Assembly (NCBI RefSeq): GCF_025802015.1
Contig: NZ_JAOYFC010000001.1
Coordinates: 62,001-126,000, forward strand
Direction: 5' to 3'
Length of the DNA stretch: 64,000 nucleotides
Source of the DNA: Falsihalocynthiibacter halioticoli
Lineage (GTDB): Bacteria; Pseudomonadota; Alphaproteobacteria; Rhodobacterales; Rhodobacteraceae
The notes below the pieces were generated by a model. That model was not told where the DNA came from and ran no database searches. It saw nothing but the letters and a program-made list of their open reading frames with translations. Positions 16,907 to 25,456 of this stretch are shown here, one piece after another. The translations under genes were made by a program, and so were the position numbers. Positions within the stretch are counted from its first letter, which is position 1, and each line of letters opens with the position of its first letter.

Positions 16907-17992
16907 ATGGATAACACAACAAGACTTGCCGAAATGCTCGCGGAGATTGGCGCAGATTGGGCCATTCTGACATCTCCAGACTCTGTGTGTTTTGCGACTG
17001 GCCATGTTGTCCCGATCGAAATTGGCCCTTCGCCATTTTCTGGTGGCCCGACGACGGCCTTCGTAAGCCGAGACGGCGTAGCGGGCGTTGTTTGTCCGAA
17101 TACCGATGCAGGACAGGCGATCGACTGCGAAGAAATCTCCTATGCTGGGTTTGCGTGCTCCGTTGTGGATCAGGTTAGCAACTACCTTGCAGCGGTGAAG
17201 ACGATGTTGGAGAAGCTGGGTGTCGTGGGGCGTGTTGCTGTTGAGACTGCGAGTTTGACTGCGGCATTAGCAGACCTTCTGCCGGCAGAACGCAGTGTAA
17301 TCGACGACTCTCTCAAACGCCTAAAGGCGATAAAAACGACGAGAGAAATTGGTCTGTTAACACGCTCTGCAGAAGTCGCAGCGCTTGGCCAAAAAGAGGC
17401 CGCTGGGATTTCGATTTCAGGACGTACGGAACTGGATGTTCTGAACGGTATTCGTGCACGAATGGAAACTGAAGCCGGAACGCGTTGTGCGCTCGCGGGT
17501 GAGTTCCTCGCTGGAATCGAGCGGTCCTCAACTCTCGGTCTGATGCCCGGAGCCTATGAGTTGCAAAAGGGCGATCCAGTTGTTTGCGATTTGGCGCCGC
17601 GCGTTCAAGGATATTGGGGAGATAGCTGTAGTAGTTTCGTTGTCGAAGCTGAGAAATCCGATGAATTTGCGAAAATGCACCAAGCGTGTTTTGAAACGCT
17701 CCAGTTTGCTATTTCCGAGCTAAGGCCAGGGTTGAAAGTTTGTGATTTTGACAAGCTATTGCGAAATCACTTGAAAGAGTATGGCTATTCCTACCCGCAT
17801 CATTCAGGCCACGGGATAGGAACTTCCGTCCACGAATGGCCGCGGTTGGTTCCGGATGAAGCAGCGATGATCGAGGAGAACATGGTTTTGATGGTCGAGC
17901 CGGGAAGCTATGTTCCCGGTCTCGGTGGCGTGCGGTGTGAGTTTATGTTGCGCGTTACAAATAGCGGCGCGGTGCCAATGGCAACGTTCTAA
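16907..17992 (+). CDS. M24-family metallopeptidase (Xaa-Pro dipeptidase/aminopeptidase P-like)
   Basis: Pita-bread-fold protein of 361 residues with an N-terminal creatinase-like domain and a C-terminal catalytic domain from about residue 140. The full dinuclear metal set is present: Asp228, Asp239, His302, Glu331 and Glu345, with the HHSGHGIGTSVHE motif and MVEPGSY. This supports a peptidase or amidohydrolase rather than a creatinase. A strong AAGGAGG site precedes the ATG. It is the last gene of the transporter operon and converges on the creatinase gene 20 bp away. Relatives include ectoine hydrolase DoeA, so an amide of a compatible solute is a possible substrate. Confidence 0.82.
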   Translation: MDNTTRLAEMLAEIGADWAILTSPDSVCFATGHVVPIEIGPSPFSGGPTTAFVSRDGVAGVVCPNTDAGQAIDCEEISYAGFACSVVDQVSNYLAAVKTMLEKLGVVGRVAVETASLTAALADLLPAERSVIDDSLKRLKAIKTTREIGLLTRSAEVAALGQKEAAGISISGRTELDVLNGIRARMETEAGTRCALAGEFLAGIERSSTLGLMPGAYELQKGDPVVCDLAPRVQGYWGDSCSSFVVEAEKSDEFAKMHQACFETLQFAISELRPGLKVCDFDKLLRNHLKEYGYSYPHHSGHGIGTSVHEWPRLVPDEAAMIEENMVLMVEPGSYVPGLGGVRCEFMLRVTNSGAVPMATF

Positions 17993-18012
17993 GTTTTCGC
18001 CAGTGTGTCATA

Positions 18013-19242
18013 TCACCCGATGACGTTATGATCCGGACCATAGGGGAAGCCGGTGATGTTTTCGTTACCGTTTTCCGTTATGATTAGAATGTCATGCTCG
18101 CGATATCCGCCAGCTCCGGGTTTGCCTTCGGGTATAGTAAGCATTGGCTCCATTGAAATAACCATGCCGGGCTCAAGCACCGTGTCGATATCCTCGCGCA
18201 ATTCGAGGCCTGCTTCGCGGCCGTAGTAGTGGCTCAACACACCAAAAGAATGGCCGTAACCGAAGGTCCGGTATTGCAGCAAATCACGTTTGGCAAAGAA
18301 GTCGTTGATCTTGTGCGTAACCTCGGAACAGGACGCGCCGGGCTGTAGTAAGCTCATGCCATATTCATGGGCCGCCACATTTGCTTCCCAGATGCCGAGG
18401 CTCGCCTTATCGACGGTTTCAACAAACAGAGTGCGCTCCAACGCCGTGTAGTAGCCCGAAATCATCGGAAATGTATTCAGGCTTAGGATATCGCCGCGTT
18501 CAAGCCTTCTGCTCGTCACTGGATTATGTGCGCCGTCTGTGTTGAGGCCGGATTGGAACCAAACCCACGTATCGCGATACTCTGCATCAGGAAAGCGATG
18601 CGCAATTTCGAGCTCCATTGCGTCTCGGCCCGCCATAGCAACATCGATTTCTCTTGCTCCGGCCTTGATTGCGTCGCGAATTGCATAGCCGCCGACATCT
18701 GCAGTTGCGGCACCCGCACGGATTAGGTCCAGTTCAGCGGATGATTTGTGAAATCGCTGTTTCATAGTGATCGGAGCGATATCAACTTTGCTTGCAGGCT
18801 CTAGAAATTCATCAAGCAGTGCCATCTGAGCAATCGATAGGTGATCGCCCTCAAATCCGATTGTTTTGCCAGTTCCGGTCACAGAACGGATCGCGCGCCA
18901 GTAGTTGTTTCTCTGCCAGTCAGTGTAGGTGATGTTGTCACCATAGCAGCGTCGCCATGGTTGGGCGGCGTCGATGCCAGCGCTGAAGGTGACGGTATCC
19001 GATTGTGTCACGACTTGAGCGTAGGGTCGGCCGAAGGAGCAATACAAAAACCCAGAGTAGTAGGCGACATTGTGCATAGATGTCATGACACAGGCATCAA
19101 TGCCTTGTTCGGCCATCTTTGACCGCAGTCCGGCAAGGCGCGTTTCATACTCAGCATCCGCAAACGGAAGCAGTTTCTCTCCTTGATGGAAACGATAGTA
19201 TTCTGGGCGTGCAATCCCGCTTGTGTTGGCTGTTCTGTCCAT
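18013..19242 (-). CDS. Creatinase (creatine amidinohydrolase)
   Basis: Enzyme of 409 residues that hydrolyses creatine to sarcosine and urea. It matches the Pseudomonas putida creatinase, as I remember it, over its full length (403 residues there), with long identical runs such as WFQSGLNTDGAHNPVT, LQYRTFGYGHSFG, LSHYYGREAGLELREDIDT and GAGGYREHDIL. The catalytic histidine (His232 in Pseudomonas) corresponds to His239 here. As expected for creatinase, the metal ligands of M24 peptidases are not kept. AGGAG lies 7 nt before the ATG. No creatininase or sarcosine oxidase gene is in the window. It is transcribed alone, towards the sugar operon. Confidence 0.9.
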   Translation of the reverse strand: MDRTANTSGIARPEYYRFHQGEKLLPFADAEYETRLAGLRSKMAEQGIDACVMTSMHNVAYYSGFLYCSFGRPYAQVVTQSDTVTFSAGIDAAQPWRRCYGDNITYTDWQRNNYWRAIRSVTGTGKTIGFEGDHLSIAQMALLDEFLEPASKVDIAPITMKQRFHKSSAELDLIRAGAATADVGGYAIRDAIKAGAREIDVAMAGRDAMELEIAHRFPDAEYRDTWVWFQSGLNTDGAHNPVTSRRLERGDILSLNTFPMISGYYTALERTLFVETVDKASLGIWEANVAAHEYGMSLLQPGASCSEVTHKINDFFAKRDLLQYRTFGYGHSFGVLSHYYGREAGLELREDIDTVLEPGMVISMEPMLTIPEGKPGAGGYREHDILIITENGNENITGFPYGPDHNVIG

Positions 19243-19498
19243 CGGTTCACTCCTGTTCCAGCCGCTCGTTTCGGTGGGGAGTGTGCCTGTTCGCTGTATG
19301 CACCTTCCCTCACCTTATTGCGGCAAAGTCAGATCCCGGCGTTCAGGATGGTTGGGTCGGGAGACTATGATTGGCATTCAATCACCGGCGACGCCATCGC
19401 CGTTCCCTTCTTTCTGGTTAAGCCAATACGGAAACTCAAATCAAGAGTGATTGCAAAATAGAGATCCATGCGCGCCAAAAACTTGCTTCAATGCGAAA

Positions 19499-20410
19499 TT
19501 ACTCCTGCAAGTACTCGATCAGATGTTTGGCGATTTCATCGGGCTGCTCGGATGAAAGCGCATGTCCGGCATTCGGTATTTCGACATAGCTTACTTGATC
19601 GCCCAGCTCAGCTTTCAGCTTCTTTCCGGCCTTGTCGGGCGGTGCGATATAATCGTCCGCGGCCTGAATAATGAGAAATGGTTTTCCACCGGCTTTTTTG
19701 AAGAAATCTTCACTGATCATGCTTGCGGCAAATGTTTCTGCTTTTCCTAAATCTGGGTACCATCCGTTCAGCCAAACGCTGGCGTCATTCCCCTTGGAAA
19801 AGAAAGCGCATTGAAGGCTTTTGGTTCGGTCCTCGTCAGATTGTGTCAGGTCAAACGAGCCAAAAAGGCATTTCTGTTGGTCCTCTGATAGCGAGCCGCC
19901 ACCCGACGCCATGAGCGCCAGCTTTTCCACTCTGTCTGGAAATAGGGTTGTAAAGGTTCGCGCCAGTCGATTGCCCCAAGCATGGCCGACAAGGCTTACG
20001 CTCTCAATTCCAAGACCGTCAAAACTTGCTTTCAGATCGTGAGCAAAGGCACTCATCGTAATGTTTTGCGGGGTCAGGTCGCCGCTGCTTTTTCCGATTC
20101 CGCGCGGCTGAACGAGCACGACACGGTAGCCTGCCTTGGCCAGACGCGTCACGATTTTCGAGTTATATTGCTCTGTGTAGTCCTCTACGCCGCGCCCCAA
20201 AGACGGAATGATAGAGACATATGCGCCGTTGTTCGGGTCTTCGGCAAAGATGCGCTCGTGATTTGATGCATCTTGGTGATTGATAATCGTATCGCGGACA
20301 AGAAAATCATATGCGGGCCATGTTGGTTGATCCGATCCATGAATCGGGCCCGCAAAAATGGCGGCGAAAAAAGCAAATGCGATGCGTCTAAGTAGCGGTT
20401 GAGTTGGCAT
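19499..20410 (-). CDS. Secreted alpha/beta hydrolase-fold protein lacking the usual nucleophile
   Basis: Protein of 303 residues with an N-terminal hydrophobic signal (RRIAFAFFAAIFAGPIHG) and an alpha/beta hydrolase fold. The nucleophile elbow reads LVGHAWGNRLAR, so position 144 is Ala where Ser, Asp or Cys is expected; the bases (GCT) leave no doubt in this sequence. The acid (ADDYIAPP) and His (NAGHALS) sites are kept. I have the impression that a GHA(F/W)G subfamily exists, so this may be a true non-standard clade and not a damaged gene. ATG 20410 has GGAAA upstream; a TTG lies 12 bp earlier. Confidence 0.75.
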   Translation of the reverse strand: MPTQPLLRRIAFAFFAAIFAGPIHGSDQPTWPAYDFLVRDTIINHQDASNHERIFAEDPNNGAYVSIIPSLGRGVEDYTEQYNSKIVTRLAKAGYRVVLVQPRGIGKSSGDLTPQNITMSAFAHDLKASFDGLGIESVSLVGHAWGNRLARTFTTLFPDRVEKLALMASGGGSLSEDQQKCLFGSFDLTQSDEDRTKSLQCAFFSKGNDASVWLNGWYPDLGKAETFAASMISEDFFKKAGGKPFLIIQAADDYIAPPDKAGKKLKAELGDQVSYVEIPNAGHALSSEQPDEIAKHLIEYLQE

Positions 20411-20535
20411 AACTGTTTCCAATACTTCTAATCTAAGGGTGTAACAGATTTTTGGGTTTGAGATTGAGCGAGGCTGAACACCAAATGGCTCTATCCAAGG
20501 CAGCGATTTTCCTTCGCCTGTTTGCCTGAGTCAGA

Positions 20536-21102
20536 CTATTTAGAGGCCTCTCTAAAATACTCCCAAGCATCCCTGCTTTCGCCATTTGGGAGCGTGCAGA
20601 TACCCTTTTGCGAGCCATCGTCGGCTGTGACGATTTGATAGGATCCGCCACTTTCAACGCAGAATGCTGCCGCTGGGTTAACCATTTTCGTGGATTCAGC
20701 ATGGGAGGCGCGCAGGTATTCCCAACCATCTACAGCCTCGCCATTTGCCAACTCGCAGCTTCCATCTTCAAGATTGTAGGTTCCGCCATTTGCATTGCAA
20801 AACGTTGCCGCTGGATTTGCGATTTTCGGTTCTGGTTCATGTGCTTCTCGGAGCATACCCCAAGCGTCTTGCTCGGTTCCGTCGCTCATTCGGCAAACTC
20901 CGTGGCTTCCGTTTTCGTCTCTTTTTTGCCCGTAGAAGCCGCCTTGGTCGATGCAATAAACCGCTGCGGGGTTTGCGAGCGTAACGCCAGCATCGGCGAG
21001 CGTGTCGCTTGGCGAGAATATAGTAATCCCAAAAGTCGCGATCAACAGAATAAGGGCGGTAAGCCTCTTAGAAATAAAGGTAAATCCAATGGAAGGTTTC
21101 AT
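20536..21102 (-). CDS. Secreted protein with three DUF333 repeats
   Basis: Protein of 188 residues with an N-terminal signal or anchor (helix about 14-31) and three copies of the DUF333 motif at about 41-88, 93-134 and 140-186. Each follows NPAA-(V/T/A)-(Y/F)-C, GG-x-Y, G-x-C, a short acidic or NGE turn, then DAW or DGW-E-Y-x-R. Each repeat has two Cys, so a disulfide per repeat in the periplasm is likely. DUF333 is named 'putative haemolysin' in older annotation without evidence. The three copies clearly arose by internal duplication. It is transcribed in the same direction as its neighbours but 112-150 bp apart. Confidence 0.82.
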   Translation of the reverse strand: MKPSIGFTFISKRLTALILLIATFGITIFSPSDTLADAGVTLANPAAVYCIDQGGFYGQKRDENGSHGVCRMSDGTEQDAWGMLREAHEPEPKIANPAATFCNANGGTYNLEDGSCELANGEAVDGWEYLRASHAESTKMVNPAAAFCVESGGSYQIVTADDGSQKGICTLPNGESRDAWEYFREASK

Positions 21103-21253
21103 AATCGAGCCTGTTCAGAAATCAGAATAATATCGCAAATTTAGTAATGCCCGTGTAAAGCATCACACAGTTTTCGCGTTATCTTACTTCAGAACAGGTT
21201 GGCGGCAATCGATTTTAATATGGTCTTTTTTGTCAGAGTCGCCTCGGCCGCAT

Positions 21254-22138
21254 CTAGAAACGCAAGCGGAATGCCAACCCCGCGATAGGAGCTGTATCGT
21301 AGGATTGCTTCGAGACAGTCTTGCCAGATGTTGTTTCAAGCGCAAGCTCCCCGCCGAATTCTGCGCCGGCAAATGCACTAAAGCTCAGTCCTGGATTCGG
21401 GCTATATTCAAAAGACACAACAACGGGATAACTCTGGTCTTCGCCAACACCGCTTGGCGCGATACCTTTGTCATCCAATCGAAAACGAACGCTCTCGCTT
21501 CGTGCGGTCAGGCCGACGGAGGTCGTATCAGTAGTGGCGTATTTCAGCGTTAACCCTGGGCCTTGTGTCGCGCCGAGGCCTGATCCGGTTGTCAGATTCA
21601 GACGGTCTGTAATGTCCCAATCGATTAGCAATGCAGGGAAGAGCTCAAGATCATCGTTACCGATTTGGGTAAAAGCCCCAAACGCTGGACCGATTGTCAG
21701 ATTGTCGCGAACTTTCCAGGAAATACCGCCGAACACCCCGTAGGTCTGACCATCAGAAGCATCGACACCTTGCTGGTAATCCCACCGGATTGAAGGCGCG
21801 AGAAAGACATTTGCGCCGCTATCCAGCTTAAAGCGAACAGGAACAGCGAGACGAATGTCCTGAATATCGGTCCATGGCTGCGTTGCGGTGTTGGCAAACT
21901 CATAGTCGAACTGTCCGAGGCTGACGGAAAGCCCAACCGCTGTTCCCGATGCGCTCGTATTAAGTCCTGTCACACGCAGGAAACTGCGCGTTGCGGTGAA
22001 TTCATTGCCGTCATCAAGCTTTGTGTCGCTCTGGTAGGAGGTCAGTCCATCAACCTGCGTGCTCCAGCCTGTCATGGATTGAGCGTGCGCGGTGCTGATT
22101 GTGAAGGATGCCGTGATTGCAAGAATATAGCGCTTCAT
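21254..22138 (-). CDS. Outer-membrane beta-barrel-like protein
   Basis: Protein of 294 residues with a signal peptide (MKRYILAITASFTISTAHA, cleavage before QSMTG) and a mature part of alternating polar and hydrophobic residues typical of beta strands, ending in the outer-membrane signature FRLRF with a C-terminal Phe. No Cys or enzyme motif is seen. It resembles DUF6268-like barrels. The function is unknown; a small pore or structural role is possible. The gene is single, with 134 bp to the next upstream gene. Confidence 0.72.
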   Translation of the reverse strand: MKRYILAITASFTISTAHAQSMTGWSTQVDGLTSYQSDTKLDDGNEFTATRSFLRVTGLNTSASGTAVGLSVSLGQFDYEFANTATQPWTDIQDIRLAVPVRFKLDSGANVFLAPSIRWDYQQGVDASDGQTYGVFGGISWKVRDNLTIGPAFGAFTQIGNDDLELFPALLIDWDITDRLNLTTGSGLGATQGPGLTLKYATTDTTSVGLTARSESVRFRLDDKGIAPSGVGEDQSYPVVVSFEYSPNPGLSFSAFAGAEFGGELALETTSGKTVSKQSYDTAPIAGLAFRLRF

Positions 22139-22272
22139 TGGATTGCCTGCCTGTTAAATTTCGACCGAGTTTTAATTGGTTACGAAGCATCCCGCACTTC
22201 AGATCACAAAAATATGAGTTTAGTTCACAATTAGATGCTTGTTGGTCTGTATGCCACAAAAGCACAACGATT

Positions 22273-23325
22273 TCAGGCCGAGCGTTCAGAAATTTCAATA
22301 CGTTGCTGATTGTTTGCGGAATTCTGGATGGCTTCCACGACTTTGAGGCTGCGTAATCCTTCGCGACCGCTTACGCGCGGCTCATCATGGCCGCGTATTA
22401 CAGCAGCAAAATGCCTGATTTGATTTTCGAGAGGATCGGCCGGAATGACTTCGGCTTTTGAGGTTCGCATCGGGTTAAGCCAGCTTCGCTCGCCGTCGTT
22501 CTGCCAAAGTTGTAGATCTGGCAGCGAAAGTGATCCGTGCGAGCCGCCTATCAAATAACAACTCGCTTCACTTTGCGGATAAGCGTCGTTCTCTCCGGAT
22601 GTATGCTCCCAACTCCATGGGGCAACGATTGCATCAGAGACAGTGATCGTGCCGACGCCGTTTTCCTTGAAATGAAATACCGCTCCTGCAAGATCCTCGT
22701 TTTCAAACCCGCGCTGGGCTGGCGTGGCCATGGCTTGCACCGCGGTAATCTCGCCACATAGATGGCGAATGAGATCAATATCATGCACCAGATTGACCGA
22801 GATTGGCCCCGCCCCCTTTTGTGTCCGCCAAGGGGCAACCTCGAAATAGTCATCAGGCTTGTAGAACCACGCCGTCGCCTGAACAGAACGGACTTCGCCA
22901 ATGGCGCCAGATTTAATCAGCGAATGGGCCTTTTCGATAAGCGGATTGTATCGCCGATGGTGCCCGACAAGAATTGGAACGCCCGTCTCCTCGGCCTGAT
23001 TAACCAGCCGCTCACCCTCCGCCGCAGACACGGCCAGCGGCTTTTCGACAAGAGCAGGAATGCCATGCCCAATACAGCAAAGACCTTGGTCTACATGCAG
23101 GGTCGTTGGCGTTGCGATGATAACGCCGTCGGGCTTGGCTTCAGTAAGTGCCTCAATCAAATTAGCAAAGTGGGGTATGCCTTTTGACTGGGCGAAAGCG
23201 CGCGCTGCTTCACTAGGGTCAATAATTGCCGCAACACCAACGCCTTTTGTTTTTTCGATCGTCGAGATGTGACGTTTTCCGATCAGGCCAGCGCCGGAAA
23301 CGGCAAGTCTAACATCGTTTGTCAT
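22273..23325 (-). CDS. Gfo/Idh/MocA-family oxidoreductase
   Basis: NAD(P)-dependent oxidoreductase of 350 residues. The Rossmann motif VSGAGLIGKRH is at residues 9-19, and the catalytic EKPLAVS (Lys in the second position) near 94. VNLVHDIDLIRHLCG carries the family's conserved Asp and His of the active site. Members oxidise sugars, inositols or sugar derivatives. The gene has no partner in its own direction; it is divergent from a methyltransferase gene with 150 bp between starts. The substrate cannot be named. Confidence 0.87.
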   Translation of the reverse strand: MTNDVRLAVSGAGLIGKRHISTIEKTKGVGVAAIIDPSEAARAFAQSKGIPHFANLIEALTEAKPDGVIIATPTTLHVDQGLCCIGHGIPALVEKPLAVSAAEGERLVNQAEETGVPILVGHHRRYNPLIEKAHSLIKSGAIGEVRSVQATAWFYKPDDYFEVAPWRTQKGAGPISVNLVHDIDLIRHLCGEITAVQAMATPAQRGFENEDLAGAVFHFKENGVGTITVSDAIVAPWSWEHTSGENDAYPQSEASCYLIGGSHGSLSLPDLQLWQNDGERSWLNPMRTSKAEVIPADPLENQIRHFAAVIRGHDEPRVSGREGLRSLKVVEAIQNSANNQQRIEISERSA

Positions 23326-23475
23326 AAGGCCTCTCGCTGCGTTACGTTCAGTGTGTTGCTATGAGTATGGCTTGAAATGAAGCGGTAAGGCAAAGCGAAC
23401 TGGCGGGGCAATGTAGCTTTATTCATGCTTGATCTAAAGCTGATAACAATTTGCGAGAAACGAATGGGAGCGCAT

Positions 23476-24231
23476 ATGGAATATCTGGATTTTCTTGTTG
23501 AGCTACACGGGAATGCAGAGCGCCAAGGGCCCGGTGGGGATGAACAGACACGCCGTGCAGTTGAGCTTTCGGGCCTCGCGAACAAGCAAGGATTACGCAT
23601 TGCGGATATTGGCTGTGGAACAGGAGCGTCCGTGCTTACTTTGGCGAAGATGCTGGATGCCGAGATTACCGCAGTAGATTTCCTTCCTGCTTTTCTCACT
23701 GAGTTGAGCTTGCGCGCCGCTTCAAATGGAGTTTCTGACCGGATAACGACAGTCGAAGCGTCTATGGACAAACTCGAATTTGAGCCTTCCTCATTCGATG
23801 CGATCTGGTCGGAGGGGGCGATTTATAACATCGGTTTTGAAGCAGGAGTCCGCGATTGGCGACAATACTTGAAGCCCAATGGAATTCTAGCAGTCTCTGA
23901 GCTGACATGGCTCACGGAGACGCGCCCACAAGATTTGGAGCGTTTCTGGAATGAAGCGTACCCCGAAGTTGGGACGGCATCAGAAAAGCTATCTGTTCTT
24001 GAACGCAACGGTTACACGCCACTTGGATATTTCCCCCTTCCTAAGGAATGCTGGATGGAGAATTACTATCATCCAGTGCGGAGGAAGCTGAACAGTATGC
24101 GAGTCAAATATAACGACTCCGAGGTGGTTCCGAAGTATGTGGAGCAAGAACTGCAGGAGATCCGGCTCTATGAGGCACATTCAGATTACGTGAGCTACGG
24201 TTTTTACATCGCCAAGAAACTTACCGATTGA
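23476..24231 (+). CDS. Class I SAM-dependent methyltransferase
   Basis: Methyltransferase of 251 residues from the preferred ATG at 23476, which has GGGAG 6 nt upstream; two earlier in-frame starts (23425 and 23464) are weaker. Motif I is IADIGCGTGASVL, followed by ITAVDFLPAFL (motif II acidic residue) and FDAIWSEGAIYNIGFEAG. The C-terminal third, with a run of aromatic residues (ECWMENYYHPVRRK), may shape a substrate pocket. It belongs to the UbiE/SmtA-like group; the substrate is unknown. It stands alone between a divergent oxidoreductase and the AI-2E-family gene. Confidence 0.82.
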   Translation: MEYLDFLVELHGNAERQGPGGDEQTRRAVELSGLANKQGLRIADIGCGTGASVLTLAKMLDAEITAVDFLPAFLTELSLRAASNGVSDRITTVEASMDKLEFEPSSFDAIWSEGAIYNIGFEAGVRDWRQYLKPNGILAVSELTWLTETRPQDLERFWNEAYPEVGTASEKLSVLERNGYTPLGYFPLPKECWMENYYHPVRRKLNSMRVKYNDSEVVPKYVEQELQEIRLYEAHSDYVSYGFYIAKKLTD

Positions 24232-24355
24232 TTACGAAGCGTCTTGCCCGCAAAGTGGCAATGAAATTGATTGAATATTAATAACTTCCACGACGATGCG
24301 TTCGGCGCGTCCAATAAGACTTAACGTCAAACACCCGATGAATCAGGGGGACATA

Positions 24356-25453
24356 ATGCAAGACGGATTCCGGCAAACAACCTTCGGGACAGCAGTATTA
24401 CTCTTGGCAACTATCGGCATGGGGGTTGTCCTGTTTCCGTTCTGGAAGGCGATCTTCTGGGCCGTTGTCCTGACGATTTTGTTCTGGCCACTTCGCGAAA
24501 AGCTGATGAACTGGCTAAACGGGCGCAAAACACTGACCGCGACGATCATTGTTTTGATGAACCTGCTTTTCATTCTTTTCCCAGCACTGTTGATCCTCGG
24601 CATTATTGCAGAAGGTGCTGTTTCGGTGCTTTCGCAAGTTGAGTTCGATTCATTCCCGCCGGGAAAAATGCTTGAAACGATTTCCGGTAAATTCCCAAGG
24701 CTTTCAGATGCGCTAGCAACGCTTGGAATTGATTTTGCCGCGATCAAATCTGTACTCGGCAATATGTTCGCGTATATCGCGCAATTCCTTGCGACGCACC
24801 TCGCTCAGATCGGGCAGGGTGCATCGACATTGGTATTCCAAGGCTTCCTCGCGTTTTATGTCTTGTTCACGTTCCTGCTTTTTGGCGATCGCATGTATGA
24901 GTCCTGCTTTGCGGTTATTCCTGCGTCTCGTGAGCATAAGCAGAAGTTCTTCACTGCTTTCTCGGAAATGGCGGTCGCTACGATTAGGGGCATGGTCTCT
25001 GTTGGGTTCGTTCAAGCCTTGCTTGGCGCGATAATATTCTTCTTCCTCGGCATCGATAATGCTGCGTTTTGGGGCGCTATTATGGGGCTGCTTTCTGTGA
25101 TCCCGCCATTTGGCGCAGGGTTTATCTGGGGGCCTGCTGGTATCGCGATGGTGCTCTCTGGCGATACTGTGGACGGCATCATACTGCTCGCCTTTGGGGC
25201 GGGCGTTATCAGTATGTCTGATAATGTGGTGCGGCCAATTGTTGTTGGACGCGCGAGTAGCGTTCCAAGTTTTCTGATCCTTGTTACAACGCTTGGTGGG
25301 CTTGCTGTATTCGGGCTTACGGGGCTTGTTCTGGGGCCTGTGATTGCGGCAGTGTTTCTTTCGATCTGGCAATTGCTTTATGATGAAAAAAAGAAAGCCG
25401 CATCTTCAAGCATTGATGATGAAACATTGGGAACATTTTCCCATAAGGAGTGA
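24356..25453 (+). CDS. AI-2E family transporter (PerM/TqsA-like)
   Basis: Inner-membrane protein of 365 residues, formerly DUF20/UPF0118. It has about eight hydrophobic segments in pairs, with the amphipathic region around residues 95-150 and the family block GMLSVIPPFGAGFIWGPAG (here GLLSVIPPFGAG) near residue 250. Members include TqsA, linked to autoinducer-2 export, and Na+/H+ antiporters, so the substrate is open. ATG 24356 has GGGGGA 6 nt upstream and removes a poor 20-residue extension. The cardiolipin synthase gene starts 3 bp after the stop, so the two are co-transcribed. Confidence 0.87.
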   Translation: MQDGFRQTTFGTAVLLLATIGMGVVLFPFWKAIFWAVVLTILFWPLREKLMNWLNGRKTLTATIIVLMNLLFILFPALLILGIIAEGAVSVLSQVEFDSFPPGKMLETISGKFPRLSDALATLGIDFAAIKSVLGNMFAYIAQFLATHLAQIGQGASTLVFQGFLAFYVLFTFLLFGDRMYESCFAVIPASREHKQKFFTAFSEMAVATIRGMVSVGFVQALLGAIIFFFLGIDNAAFWGAIMGLLSVIPPFGAGFIWGPAGIAMVLSGDTVDGIILLAFGAGVISMSDNVVRPIVVGRASSVPSFLILVTTLGGLAVFGLTGLVLGPVIAAVFLSIWQLLYDEKKKAASSSIDDETLGTFSHKE

Positions 25454-25456
25454 GTT

